A stretch of DNA of 51,239 nucleotides from Rhodoferax sp. (GTDB taxonomy: Bacteria; Pseudomonadota; Gammaproteobacteria; Burkholderiales; Burkholderiaceae_C): the NCBI GenBank assembly GCA_020048895.1, contig JAIFLV010000064.1:1-51239 (forward strand). Reading direction: 5' to 3'. The position numbers were made by a program, and so were the translations under genes. Below the pieces are notes generated by a model. The model was not told where the DNA came from. It ran no database searches and saw only the letters and a list, made by a program, of their open reading frames with translations. Shown here piece by piece: positions 30,552 through 39,125 of this stretch (positions are counted from its first letter, which is position 1; each line of letters begins with the position of its first letter).

Positions 30552-30642
30552 GGCTGATCAGCCTGATAGCTGAGCCCAGGCCTTGTAGCTGCGGCATAAC
30601 ATGCCCTGCGTGCAAATGTTAGCCTGCGCTGAAAGGCCTGAC

Positions 30643-33600
30643 TCAATTGGAAAGCTGCATCCAGGCCTTTTCCAAACGCTTTACGCTCACCGGCTGCGGA
30701 GTGCGCAACTCCTGGGCAAAGAAACTCACGCGCAACTCTTCAAGCAACCAGCGAAACTCCTGCATGCGTTCGTCCACCGCGCCCTTGCGCTCGGCGACCA
30801 GGCGCCAGTAGCGCTGCTCCTGCGGCCGCAATTCGGCCAGACGGGCGGCGTCGCGGGCCGGGTCGGCGCGGTACTTGTCCAGGCGCAGGGTAATGGCCTT
30901 GAGGTAACGCGCCAGATGCTGCAACCGCTCCCACGGTGTGGTTTGCAGAAAGCGTTTGGGTACCAGGCGTTGCAGTTGCTGCGCGGTATCGGCCACCGCC
31001 TCTGGCGCATTTTTGGTGTCCTTGATCTTTCGCACAGCCGTGGCGTATTCGACGAGGACAACACCCGCCATGCGCGCCACCTCGCTCGAAATCAAGTTCA
31101 ACCGTCCGCGCCCTTCCTCGACGCGGCGCTTGAACGCCAACGCGTCTGTGGGCAAAGGCTCCATCAGAAAGGCACGATCCAGCGCTACAGCGATGATCTG
31201 TTCGCGCAACTCTTCCAATGTGCCGCCACCCGAGCCGTTATCCGCCTTGCCCACCTGCATATGGGTCACCGCCATTTTCTGCAGGTCAGGGATATTCTTT
31301 TCCAGATACTTGAGTGCATCCTTGATCTGCAAGGCAAACAGACGACGCAAGCCGGCGCGATGCTTCGCGGCCGCTGTTTCGGGCTCGTCAAACACTTCGA
31401 TCGTCACTGCATCGCCGCCGTCGATGAGGGCAGGAAAGCCGATGATGGTCTGTCCACCCTTGCGGATTTCAAGCAGTTCGGGTAAGTCACCAAAGGTCCA
31501 GGCGGTGAACCGGCCATCCAGAATGCCGGGAACGGGGTTTGCTATGGTATTCGTAGCTTGTTGTGCAGATTTGGCGGGCGCTGGGAGCCTGGATGGCACA
31601 GCGCCCTGCTCCGTGTCCCCCGCCCGCTGCGCGGGTTCCTCCTTGACCTGCGCAGAACGCTCTGCCATCCCAGCTCCCCGAGTACTTCCTTGCGCCAACT
31701 TCAGGCTGGCCAGCGCCTGGAATGCACCGCGGGCCTGCTTTCCCCACTCGGCCTTCAGCGCACCCAGATTGCGCCCCTGCCCCAACTGGCGGCCATGTTC
31801 GTCTACCACCCGAAAGTTCATGAAAAAGTGGGGCTGCAGCATATCGACCTTGATGTCGGCGCGCACAATGTCCAGCGAAGTGGCATCCCGCACCAGCTTG
31901 AGTACAGCGTCGGTCAGACTCCCACTGCCAAACCGCGCGGACTCGTTCAGTGTTTCGGCAAATCGGGTAGCAGTTTCGGGCAAGGGCACCAGCCGGGAGC
32001 GGGGTCTCTGGTGCAGCGTCTTCAGCAGCGCCTGCACTTTTTCCTTCAGCATGCCCGGCACCAGCCATTCGCAGCGCTCGTCGTTAACCTGGTTCAGCAC
32101 GAACAATGGAATCGTGACGGTCAGTCCGTCGCGAGCGTCACCCGGTTCGTGCAGGTAGGTGGCTGCACAGTCCACACCGCCCAGGCGTATGGTCTTGGGA
32201 AACGATGCGGTAGTAATGCCCGCCGCTTCATGGCGCATCAGTTCCTCGCGCGTCAAGCGCAGGAGCGTACTGTCGCTTCGGCCGGGCGACAGAGCGCTCT
32301 GCTCCGTGTCCCCCGCCCGCTGCGCAGGCTCCTCCTTTACCTGCGCAGAACGCTCTGCCGCCCGTCCTCCGGTCTTGTATTGCGGCTTTCTTGATTCCTC
32401 TCGATACCAGCGCTCCAGGCTATATGCACTGCACACATCGGCGGGCAGTTGCTGTTCGTAAAAGGCGTAGATCAGCTCATCGTCCACCAGCACATCCTGG
32501 CGACGCGCCTTGTGCTCGAGTTCCTCCACTTGCTTGATGAGTTTGTGGTTGGCAGCCAGGAATGGCAAGGACGTCTCCCACTCACGCCCAACCAATGCCT
32601 CCCGAATGAATATTTCGCGCGCTCCATGGAGGTCCACACGGCTGTAATTCACTCTGCGGCCGCTGTACACCACGATGCCATACAGCGTCGCTCTCTCCAG
32701 CGCTATCACCTCGCCGGCCTTCTTTTCCCAATGAGGATCGAGCAACTGCTTCTTGAGCAAATGCCCCCCCACCTGCTCGAGCCATTGCGGGTCGATATTG
32801 GCAATGCCGCGACCAAACAGGCGTGTGGTCTCGACCAGCTCGGAGGCAATGATCCAGCGCCCGGGCTTCTTGGTCAGGTGGGCACCGGGGTGCGGGAAGA
32901 ACTTGATGCTGCGCGCGCCCAGGTACTCCCCATTTTGTCCTTCTTCGAGCTTGCAGCCGATGTTGCCTAACAAGCCCGACAACATCGACAGGTGGATTTG
33001 TTCGTAACTCGCTGGCGTAGTGTTGAGGCGCCATTTGTGTTCTGCCACGACGGTGTGCAACTGCGAGTGAATGTCTTTCCATTCGCGTACCCGGCGGATG
33101 TTGACGAAGTTCTGGTGCAGCAGTTGTTCGTATTGGCGGTTCGACAACTTGTGTGTTGTAGATTTGGCAGGGAGTTGGGGCAGTCGGGTGTTCTGCGTAG
33201 GTAAAGGAGGAGCCCGCAACGCGGGCGGGGGACACGGAGCAGAACGCCCGGCTGCCCCAACTCCCGGGGACGGCAAAGTCGGTCCACCACGCGCATCATG
33301 AATCCACTTCCAAAGCTTCAGATAGCCGGTGAACTCACTCTTCTCGTCGTCAAACTTCTGGTGGGCGGCGTCGGCCTGCTGCTGCGCGTCCATCGGTCTG
33401 TCGCGCACGTCCTGCACACTGAGCGCCGACGCAATGACCAGCACTTCGTCCAACGCCTGTCGGCTGCGGGCCTCCAGAATCATCCGCCCAACCCGTGGGT
33501 CCAGCGGCAATCGCGACAACTCCTGGCCCATGGCGGTCAGCGCATTGGCGTCGTCCACGGCGCCCAACTCGTTGAGCAACTGGTAGCCATCGGCAATCGC

Positions 33601-34944
33601 GCGGCCACTGGGATGCTCCAGAAAAGGGAAGTCTTCGACCACGCCGAGATGCAGTGACTTCATCCTCAAAATGACGCCGGCCAGTGACGAGCGCATGATT
33701 TCGGGATCGGTAAAGCGCTCGCGCCCGTCAAAGTCCTTTTGATCGTAGAGGCGGATACAGATGCCGTTGGCGACCCGACCACAGCGCCCGGCACGTTGAT
33801 TGGCCGAGCTTTGGCTGATCGGCTCGACCAGCAACTGCTCCACTTTGCTACGGAAACTGTAGCGCTTTACGCGCGCTGTACCTGTGTCAATGACGTATTT
33901 GATGCCGGGAACCGTGAGCGATGTTTCGGCCACATTGGTCGCCAGCACCACGCGCCTGCCGGTGTGTCCGTCAAAAATGCGATCCTGCTCGGCGGGGCTC
34001 AGGCGGGCAAACAGCGGCAGCACCTCGGCGCTGCGCGTGATCGGGCTGTGTTTCAAGTGGCCGCGTAGATGGTCCGCTGCTTCGCGTATCTCGCGCTCAC
34101 CCGGTAAAAACACCAGGATGTCTCCGCTGTTGTGGGCGTCTCGCCAGAGCTCGTCCACGCCATCGGCAATCGCATGGTTGAGGTCGTAGTCGCGCGATTC
34201 TTCAAACGGCCGGTAGCGCTGCTCGACGGGAAACATCCGCCCCGAGACCAGGATCACCGGCGCTGGAATGAGGCCCCCACGTTCGCTCACTGTGTGTAGC
34301 TCTCTGCCCCCCGAGGGGGCCGTGCCCGGCTTGGGGCGGCCCGGCGCCGGGCCTGCCTTTGTCGCGAAATGCTCGGCAAAGCGCTGGGCGTCGATGGTGG
34401 CCGAGGTGACGATGATCTTGAGATCGGGCCTGCGCGGCAAAATTTGCTTGAGGTAGCCCAGCAGGAAGTCGATGTTGAGGCTGCGCTCATGCGCCTCGTC
34501 GATGATGATCGTGTCGTAGGCGTTGAGCAGCGGGTCGGTCTGGGTTTCGGCCAGCAAAATGCCGTCGGTCATCAATTTGACCGAGGCATCGCGGCTCAGG
34601 CGATCCTGAAAACGTACCTTGAACCCCACCACTTCCCCCAGCGGCGTTTTGAGCTCTTCCGCAATGCGTTTGGCCACCGAGCTTGCGGCAATGCGGCGCG
34701 GCTGCGTGTGGCCGATCAACTTTCCGCGCGGTGCCGGACGTCCATCCGGCAGCGTCTTGGGGTAGTTACACAGGCCGCGCCCCATCGCCAGCGCGATCTT
34801 GGGCAACTGGGTGGTCTTGCCCGAACCGGTTTCGCCACAAACGATGATGACCTGATGCGCCTGCAGCGCCGCCATGATCTCCTCGCGTTTGCCCGATACG
34901 GGAAGCGACTCCGGGAATTCGATTTTCAGAGGTGAATTAGTCAA
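30643..34944 (-). CDS. hrpA: ATP-dependent RNA helicase HrpA with repeat-derived insertions
   Basis: HrpA is a DEAH-box RNA helicase that rescues stalled ribosomes in E. coli. The protein is 1433 residues against about 1300 in E. coli. Core motifs are GETGSGKTTQLPKIAL (36-51), DEAHERSLNIDFLLGYL, SATID and QRAGRCGRVANG; DUF3418 forms the C-terminus. The extra length comes from repeat elements that keep the frame. They lie near residues 196-224 (GC-rich repeat), 560-591 (S copy), 859-888 (S copy) and 1089-1134 (T plus S copies). All fall between conserved blocks. It is divergent from argA. Confidence 0.93.
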   Translation of the reverse strand: MTNSPLKIEFPESLPVSGKREEIMAALQAHQVIIVCGETGSGKTTQLPKIALAMGRGLCNYPKTLPDGRPAPRGKLIGHTQPRRIAASSVAKRIAEELKTPLGEVVGFKVRFQDRLSRDASVKLMTDGILLAETQTDPLLNAYDTIIIDEAHERSLNIDFLLGYLKQILPRRPDLKIIVTSATIDAQRFAEHFATKAGPAPGRPKPGTAPSGGRELHTVSERGGLIPAPVILVSGRMFPVEQRYRPFEESRDYDLNHAIADGVDELWRDAHNSGDILVFLPGEREIREAADHLRGHLKHSPITRSAEVLPLFARLSPAEQDRIFDGHTGRRVVLATNVAETSLTVPGIKYVIDTGTARVKRYSFRSKVEQLLVEPISQSSANQRAGRCGRVANGICIRLYDQKDFDGRERFTDPEIMRSSLAGVILRMKSLHLGVVEDFPFLEHPSGRAIADGYQLLNELGAVDDANALTAMGQELSRLPLDPRVGRMILEARSRQALDEVLVIASALSVQDVRDRPMDAQQQADAAHQKFDDEKSEFTGYLKLWKWIHDARGGPTLPSPGVGAAGRSAPCPPPALRAPPLPTQNTRLPQLPAKSTTHKLSNRQYEQLLHQNFVNIRRVREWKDIHSQLHTVVAEHKWRLNTTPASYEQIHLSMLSGLLGNIGCKLEEGQNGEYLGARSIKFFPHPGAHLTKKPGRWIIASELVETTRLFGRGIANIDPQWLEQVGGHLLKKQLLDPHWEKKAGEVIALERATLYGIVVYSGRRVNYSRVDLHGAREIFIREALVGREWETSLPFLAANHKLIKQVEELEHKARRQDVLVDDELIYAFYEQQLPADVCSAYSLERWYREESRKPQYKTGGRAAERSAQVKEEPAQRAGDTEQSALSPGRSDSTLLRLTREELMRHEAAGITTASFPKTIRLGGVDCAATYLHEPGDARDGLTVTIPLFVLNQVNDERCEWLVPGMLKEKVQALLKTLHQRPRSRLVPLPETATRFAETLNESARFGSGSLTDAVLKLVRDATSLDIVRADIKVDMLQPHFFMNFRVVDEHGRQLGQGRNLGALKAEWGKQARGAFQALASLKLAQGSTRGAGMAERSAQVKEEPAQRAGDTEQGAVPSRLPAPAKSAQQATNTIANPVPGILDGRFTAWTFGDLPELLEIRKGGQTIIGFPALIDGGDAVTIEVFDEPETAAAKHRAGLRRLFALQIKDALKYLEKNIPDLQKMAVTHMQVGKADNGSGGGTLEELREQIIAVALDRAFLMEPLPTDALAFKRRVEEGRGRLNLISSEVARMAGVVLVEYATAVRKIKDTKNAPEAVADTAQQLQRLVPKRFLQTTPWERLQHLARYLKAITLRLDKYRADPARDAARLAELRPQEQRYWRLVAERKGAVDERMQEFRWLLEELRVSFFAQELRTPQPVSVKRLEKAWMQLSN
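31541..31589 (+). repeat. Family T repeat inside hrpA (antisense)
   Basis: GCTATGGTATTCGTAGCTTG begins a 49-bp copy oriented against hrpA. It closely matches the dsbB copy, sharing GCTATG, TTGGCGGGCGCT and the spacing. It encodes SAQQATNTIANP-like residues in HrpA. Its last 7 bases form the outer end of the adjoining family S arm. Confidence 0.65.
31583..31678 (-). repeat. Family S stem-loop repeat, copy A (in hrpA)
   Basis: Inverted arms at 31583-31609 and 31652-31678 match at 22 of 27 positions. The 44-nt interior (31609-31652 when the arms are ended at the shared CTG) differs from copy E by one base. On the minus strand the interior carries GTCAAGGAGGAACCCGC. It is translated in HrpA as AERSAQVKEEPAQRAGDTEQ, the same peptide as copies B and E. 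Confidence 0.85.
32280..32367 (-). repeat. Family S stem-loop repeat, copy B (in hrpA)
   Basis: Arms at 32280-32301 and 32346-32367 match at 19 of 22 positions around a 44-nt interior one base different from copy D. It is translated as AERSAQVKEEPAQRAGDTEQ within HrpA. The inner hairpin change (GCCTGC with GCGGGC) is a U-G pair on the minus strand. Confidence 0.85.
33170..33265 (+). repeat. Family S stem-loop repeat, copy C (in hrpA, antisense)
   Basis: Arms at 33170-33195 and 33240-33265 match at 24 of 26 positions. The 44-nt interior differs from copy D at four bases: one at the rim and three in the hairpin loop (AAC instead of GCA), leaving the 6-bp inner stem intact. It is inverted relative to copies A and B and read in HrpA as RSAPCPPPALRAPPLPTQNT, still open. 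Confidence 0.85.
34272..34358 (-). repeat. GC-rich repeat inserted in hrpA
   Basis: The stretch contains the perfect 16-bp palindrome GGCCCGGCGCCGGGCC (34338-34353), a GCCCCC/GGGGGGC hairpin, and a CAGTGAGCGAACGTGGGGG tail. It is related to the intergenic element at 21361-21450. In HrpA it encodes a Gly/Pro-rich segment (GPAPGRPKPGTAPSGGRE) between FAEHF and PAPVILVSGR, where E. coli HrpA has no insertion. Confidence 0.6.
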
Positions 34945-35004
34945 TGGGCCAACTTGATAGAGAATCGCAGATTATCTCTGCCACCTGGATCCTTGACCTG
35001 CACC

Positions 35005-36354
35005 ATGTCCGCTGTCTTCAACTTCACCTTTGTGCCCTGGTTCAGGTCGGTGGCGCCGTATATCCACAAGTTCCGCAATCAGACCTTTGTGGTGGGCATT
35101 GCCGGCGAAGCGATTGCAGCTGGCAAACTGCCCAACCTGGCGCAAGACCTGGCCATGATTCAGAGCATGGGCGTCAAAATCGTGCTGGTGCATGGTTTCC
35201 GACCCCAAGTGACCGAGCAACTCCAGGCCAAGGGCCACGTGGCAAGGTACTCGCACGGCGTGCGCATTACCGACGAAGTGGCGCTGGACTGTGCGCAGGA
35301 GGCCGCGGGGCAGCTGCGCTATGAGATCGAAGCCGCGTTCAGCCAGGGCCTGCCCAACACCCCCATGGCCGATTCCACCGTGCGTGTGATCTCTGGCAAC
35401 TTCATCACCGCCCGCCCTGTCGGCATCGTGGATGGCGTGGACTTCCAACACTCGGGGCTGGTGCGCAAGGTCGACATTGCCGGCATCAGCCGCGTGCTGG
35501 ACATGGGCGCCATGCTGCTGCTCTCTCCGTTTGGCTTTTCACCCACCGGAGAGGCATTCAACCTGGCGATGGAAGAGGTAGCCACCTCCGTGGCCACCGC
35601 TTTGCAGGCCGACAAGCTGATCTTCCTGACCGAAGTGCCCGGCATTCGCACCCGCCCACTGGAGGCACCCGGCGACGACAACCCGATTGACACCGAGTTG
35701 CCTCTTGCGGCGGCCGAACAATTGTTGGCCGAGCTGCCCCCCGCCACGCAACCCACCGACACCGGCTTTTACCTGCAACACTGCGTCAAGGCCTGCAAGA
35801 ACGGGGTGGAGCGCAGCCACATCATTCCTTTTGCGGTGGACGGATCGGTTCTGCTGGAGGTCTACGTGCACGACGGCATCGGCACCATGGTGGTCGATGA
35901 AAAACTCGAGAGCCTGCGCGAAGCCACGGTCGACGATGTCGGTGGCATCCTGCAACTGATCGAACCCTTCGAGAAGGACGGCACCCTGGTCAAGCGTAGC
36001 CGCACAGAGATCGAGCGCGATGTGGGCAACTACACGGTGATCGAGCACGATGGCGTCATTTTTGCCTGCGCGGCACTCTACCCGTACCCGGAGGCGAAGA
36101 CCGCGGAAATGGCGGCTTTGACGGTGTCGCCGCAATCTCAAGGCCAGGGCGACGGCGAACGGGTACTCAAGCGTGTGGAGCAGCGTGCCCGCGCCATGGG
36201 GCTGGACAGCATCTTTGTTCTGACCACCCGCACCATGCACTGGTTCCTCAAACGCGGCTTCGTGCAGGCCGACCCCGACCACCTGCCCGAAGCGCGCAGG
36301 CGTCTCTACAACTGGGACCGCAAGAGCCAGGTGCTGGTGAAGAAGCTCTCCTGA
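35005..36354 (+). CDS. argA: Amino-acid N-acetyltransferase (N-acetylglutamate synthase)
   Basis: ArgA makes N-acetylglutamate, the first step of arginine synthesis. The 449-residue protein has an amino-acid-kinase-like N-terminal domain (VKIVLVHGFRPQVTEQL) that usually binds arginine as inhibitor. A C-terminal GNAT domain contains LTVSPQSQGQGDGERVL and ends FLKRGFVQADPDHLPEARR. The ATG at 35005 matches the usual start MSAVFNFTFVPWFR. An in-frame ATT at 34954 lies upstream. It is divergent from hrpA with a 60-nt gap. Confidence 0.94.
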   Translation: MSAVFNFTFVPWFRSVAPYIHKFRNQTFVVGIAGEAIAAGKLPNLAQDLAMIQSMGVKIVLVHGFRPQVTEQLQAKGHVARYSHGVRITDEVALDCAQEAAGQLRYEIEAAFSQGLPNTPMADSTVRVISGNFITARPVGIVDGVDFQHSGLVRKVDIAGISRVLDMGAMLLLSPFGFSPTGEAFNLAMEEVATSVATALQADKLIFLTEVPGIRTRPLEAPGDDNPIDTELPLAAAEQLLAELPPATQPTDTGFYLQHCVKACKNGVERSHIIPFAVDGSVLLEVYVHDGIGTMVVDEKLESLREATVDDVGGILQLIEPFEKDGTLVKRSRTEIERDVGNYTVIEHDGVIFACAALYPYPEAKTAEMAALTVSPQSQGQGDGERVLKRVEQRARAMGLDSIFVLTTRTMHWFLKRGFVQADPDHLPEARRRLYNWDRKSQVLVKKLS

Positions 36355-36373
36355 GGAGTGTCTGGACGCCGAC

Positions 36374-36390
36374 GTGTTCTGCTCCGTGTC
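36374..36390 (-). repeat. Truncated family S fragment
   Basis: The 17-nt GTGTTCTGCTCCGTGTC repeats the left edge of the family S core 43 nt before the same edge in copy D. No matching right half follows. It looks like a remnant of a second copy or of a rearrangement at this site. Confidence 0.5.
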
Positions 36391-36397
36391 ACTCGAA

Positions 36398-36493
36398 GAG
36401 CGACTGGGAGGCAAAGCATTCTGCTCCGTGTCCCCCGCCCGCTGCGCGGGCTCCTCCTTTACCTGCGCAGAACGCTTTGCCTCCCAGTCGCTC
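36398..36493 (-). repeat. Family S stem-loop repeat, copy D (between argA and the ggt homologue)
   Basis: Arms at 36398-36423 and 36468-36493 match at 25 of 26 positions around the 44-nt interior. This copy lies in the 162-nt gap between two convergent genes, where it could also stop transcription. Together with the 17-nt fragment it is the only recognisable content of that gap. Confidence 0.85.
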
Positions 36494-36516
36494 AGGTTTC
36501 CATCACGTACTGTGAA

Positions 36517-38124
36517 CTACCAGCCGGCAATGGCACCATCGGCACGGGGTTCGGTGCCACCGCACAGTACACCCTGCGCATTGCGCCAGATGATCTGGCC
36601 GCGACCAAAGGCCTGGCGGTTGCCGGACCAGACCACCTCATGGCCCAACGCTGCCAGGCCATGGAACAGGTGCTCAGGGGTGGATCGTTCGATGTTGACC
36701 CGCCGACCACTCTCCCATTCCCAGCGCGGCGCATCGAGCGAGGCCTGTGGGTTCAATCCAAAGTCGATCGTATTCATCACCATTTGCACATGGCCCTGCG
36801 GCTGCATGAAACCGCCCATCACACCAAACGGCCCGACTGCGGCTCCGTCCTTGGTGAGGAATCCCGGAATGATGGTGTGGTAGGGGCGTTTCCCAGGCGC
36901 GAGGCAATTGGGGTGCGCCGGGTCGAGCGAGAAATTGTTGCCGCGATTTTGTAAAGCGATGCCTGTGCCAGGCACGACCAACCCGGAGCCAAAGCCCATG
37001 TAGTTGCTCTGAATGAATGACACCATATTGCCGTCAATGTCGGCCGTACTCAGGTACACGGTACCTCCGCGCGGCGGCTCGCCGGCCACGGGCAATGCGG
37101 CGTGCGAACCGATCAGCTTGCGTCGATCGTCCGCGTAGGCGTCAGACAGCAACTCCGCTACCGACACGCGCATGTATGCCGGGTCAGCGATGTGCGCCAG
37201 CCCATCGGCAAAGGCGAGCTTGATGGCCTCCATCTGCCGGTGGTGGGTGCGCACCGTGTCGCGCTCGGCAAAGTCAAATCCCTTGAGGATGTTCAAGGCG
37301 ATCAAAGCCACCAGCCCATGCCCGTTCGGTGGAATCTCCCATACGTCATAACCCCGGTAGTTAACGCTGATGGGTTTGCACCAATCAACCTGGTAGTTGC
37401 CAAGGTCCTGCACGGAAAGCTGCCCTCCCGCCTGCTGCACAAAGGTTGCTATCTTCTCGGCCAGGGCGCCGCGGTAGAAATTCTCGGCATTCGACTCTGC
37501 AATGCCCTGCAATGTGTCGGCATGTCCACTGGAGCGCCAGACTTCACCGGCCAATGGCGCACGCTCAGGCGCAAATGTATCGAACCAATGGCGAAAGTAC
37601 GGCTCCTTGAACTCGTTGCAAAACAACCGGGTGGCTTGTTGCCAGGCAAAAGCGACCATGGGCGAGACCGGAAAACCGTCCCGGGCCAGTTCGATCGCCG
37701 CGGCCATCGAATCGGTGAGTGGAAGACGCCCAAACTTCCCCGCCAATGCAGCCCAGGCGGCTGGTGCGCCAGGTACGGTCACCGGCAAGGGGCCAAAACG
37801 GGGCATGCTGGTCAGACCAAGCGCATTCGTCACGTCCAGCGACATCGCAGCCGCCGAGGGACCACTGGCATTGAGCCCATGCAATTTGCCACCGTGCCAC
37901 ACCAATGCAAAGGCGTCGCCCCCAATGCCGTTGGCGTTGGGCTCCACCACGGTCAGAGCGGCAGCAGTGGCGATCGCAGCGTCAATGGCATTGCCACCCC
38001 GCTGCAACACCGCCAGCCCCGCCTGCGCCGCCAGAGGTTGTGAAGTAGCCACCATGCCGCGCTGGGCATAGACCACATTGCGGCGGGAGGCATAGGGGTA
38101 ATGGAAGGGGTCGAAGGTGGGCAT
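36517..38124 (-). CDS. Gamma-glutamyltransferase family protein
   Basis: This is an Ntn-hydrolase related to gamma-glutamyltranspeptidase. The 535-residue protein contains GGNAIDAAIATAAALTVVEPNANGIGGDAF, a family hallmark given here only by its edges GGNAIDAA and GIGGDAF. The likely self-processing nucleophile is the Thr in RGGTVYLSTAD. The C-terminal subunit has PGKRPYHTIIPGFLTKDG and GVMGGFMQPQGH. No signal peptide is evident, so a cytoplasmic location is likely. The exact substrate is unknown. Confidence 0.88.
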   Translation of the reverse strand: MPTFDPFHYPYASRRNVVYAQRGMVATSQPLAAQAGLAVLQRGGNAIDAAIATAAALTVVEPNANGIGGDAFALVWHGGKLHGLNASGPSAAAMSLDVTNALGLTSMPRFGPLPVTVPGAPAAWAALAGKFGRLPLTDSMAAAIELARDGFPVSPMVAFAWQQATRLFCNEFKEPYFRHWFDTFAPERAPLAGEVWRSSGHADTLQGIAESNAENFYRGALAEKIATFVQQAGGQLSVQDLGNYQVDWCKPISVNYRGYDVWEIPPNGHGLVALIALNILKGFDFAERDTVRTHHRQMEAIKLAFADGLAHIADPAYMRVSVAELLSDAYADDRRKLIGSHAALPVAGEPPRGGTVYLSTADIDGNMVSFIQSNYMGFGSGLVVPGTGIALQNRGNNFSLDPAHPNCLAPGKRPYHTIIPGFLTKDGAAVGPFGVMGGFMQPQGHVQMVMNTIDFGLNPQASLDAPRWEWESGRRVNIERSTPEHLFHGLAALGHEVVWSGNRQAFGRGQIIWRNAQGVLCGGTEPRADGAIAGW

Positions 38125-38132
38125 AGCTACTT

Positions 38133-38666
38133 TCAGGCGGTGGCGGCCGACCCACGAAATGCACGCCAAACGAGGAGCAATGCCGCCAGACCCATGCCGC
38201 AAAAGCACAGAAACGCCCAGTTGGCGATGGTGCCACCCAGAAAGGTCCAGTCAATCGCGGTGCAGTCGCCGCTTCCCCTGAAAATCATGGGGATCACCCG
38301 CTGCAAAGGGAAAGCTTCAATCATGCCGTAGAGGTCGCGTCCACACGACGACACTTCAGGCGGGTACCACTGCAGCCAGCTTTGACGTGCGGCCGTGTAG
38401 GCGCCCCCGATAGCCACCACAATCAACAGCAAGCCCCCTGTTGTTTGCAAGCCTTTTTTGCCTGTAGCGCCCGCCAAAACAGCGCAAACAGCTACCAAAA
38501 ACATAGCGTATCGCTGCACGATGCACATCGGGCAGGGGTTCAAGCCCACAACATGCTGCAGGTACTGCCCGTAGCCGAGCAGGGCCAGACAAGTGAAAGC
38601 AATCAGGCCATAAATGCGCCGGGGCGCATGGTCCAGCCAATAGTTCAAGAAGTTCAAAATCGCCAT
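38133..38666 (-). CDS. dsbB: Disulfide bond formation protein B
   Basis: DsbB reoxidises DsbA and passes electrons to quinones. The 177-residue protein has four transmembrane helices. The first cysteine pair is NPCPMC, and the second pair is formed by SSCGRD and GSGDCTA in the second periplasmic loop. A family T repeat (38460-38507) encodes part of the helix after the first cysteine pair ([16 protein letters not shown]). It is divergent from yggX; the ATG at 38666 begins [10 protein letters not shown]. Confidence 0.92.
   Translation of the reverse strand: MAILNFLNYWLDHAPRRIYGLIAFTCLALLGYGQYLQHVVGLNPCPMCIVQRYAMFLVAVCAVLAGATGKKGLQTTGGLLLIVVAIGGAYTAARQSWLQWYPPEVSSCGRDLYGMIEAFPLQRVIPMIFRGSGDCTAIDWTFLGGTIANWAFLCFCGMGLAALLLVWRAFRGSAATA
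38460..38507 (-). repeat. Family T repeat inside dsbB
   Basis: The sense strand begins GCTATGTTTTTGGTAGCTGT and ends with GGCGGGCGCTACAGGC, 48 bp in all. It aligns to the hrpA copy over the whole length with one extra base there. It is read in frame as part of a transmembrane helix. Confidence 0.6.
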
Positions 38667-38841
38667 CCTTTTCAATGCTTGGCAACACGCCACTTTCAGC
38701 GCAGCTGCTGCCGTTGGTGCCCATTGTCGCTGCGAAGTTCCCTGCATTCGCCCAGGGTTCACCAAACCGAATAAGATTCGCGCTCGCGGTTGGCACGGAC
38801 CGCACTCCTCTTTTTTTGTTTTTCTTTCGAAGGCTTTCCCC
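38667..38841. other. Divergent dsbB / yggX intergenic region
   Basis: This is a 175-nt gap with no gene. A pyrimidine tract (CTCCTCTTTTTTTG, then TTTTTCTTTCG) lies just upstream of yggX. No clear sigma-70 boxes are seen. Confidence 0.4.
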
Positions 38842-39117
38842 ATGGCACGCTCTGTCAACTGTATCAAGCTCGGCCACAGCGCCGATGGTCTGGACTTCCC
38901 GCCCTACCCTGGCGAACTGGGCAAACGCATCTGGGAAAACGTCAGCAAGGAAGCCTGGGCCGCCTGGCTCAAGCACCAGACCATGCTGGTCAATGAAAAC
39001 CGGCTGAACCTGGCCGATGCACGCGCCCGCCAGTACCTGGCGCGCCAGATGGAAAACCATTTCTTCGGCGACGGCGCAGACGCCGCCCAGGGCTACGTGC
39101 CGCCAAGCGCTGCCTGA
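38842..39117 (+). CDS. yggX: Fe(II)-trafficking / oxidative damage protection protein YggX
   Basis: YggX-family proteins protect iron-sulfur clusters and are implicated in Fe(II) handling. The 91-residue protein matches the family along its length: VNCIKLG with the conserved Cys7, [20 protein letters not shown], and [16 protein letters not shown]. It is normal length and 8 nt upstream of the mnmC-like gene. Confidence 0.95.
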   Translation: MARSVNCIKLGHSADGLDFPPYPGELGKRIWENVSKEAWAAWLKHQTMLVNENRLNLADARARQYLARQMENHFFGDGADAAQGYVPPSAA

Positions 39118-39125
39118 GGCCTCTG

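Noticed and set aside
30552..30642. Family T copy or terminator between livF and hrpA
   Set aside because: GTAGCTGC and GCGCTGAAAGGCC are present, but with wrong spacing. The AGGCTGATCAGCCT palindrome has only a 5-bp stem and no T-tract.
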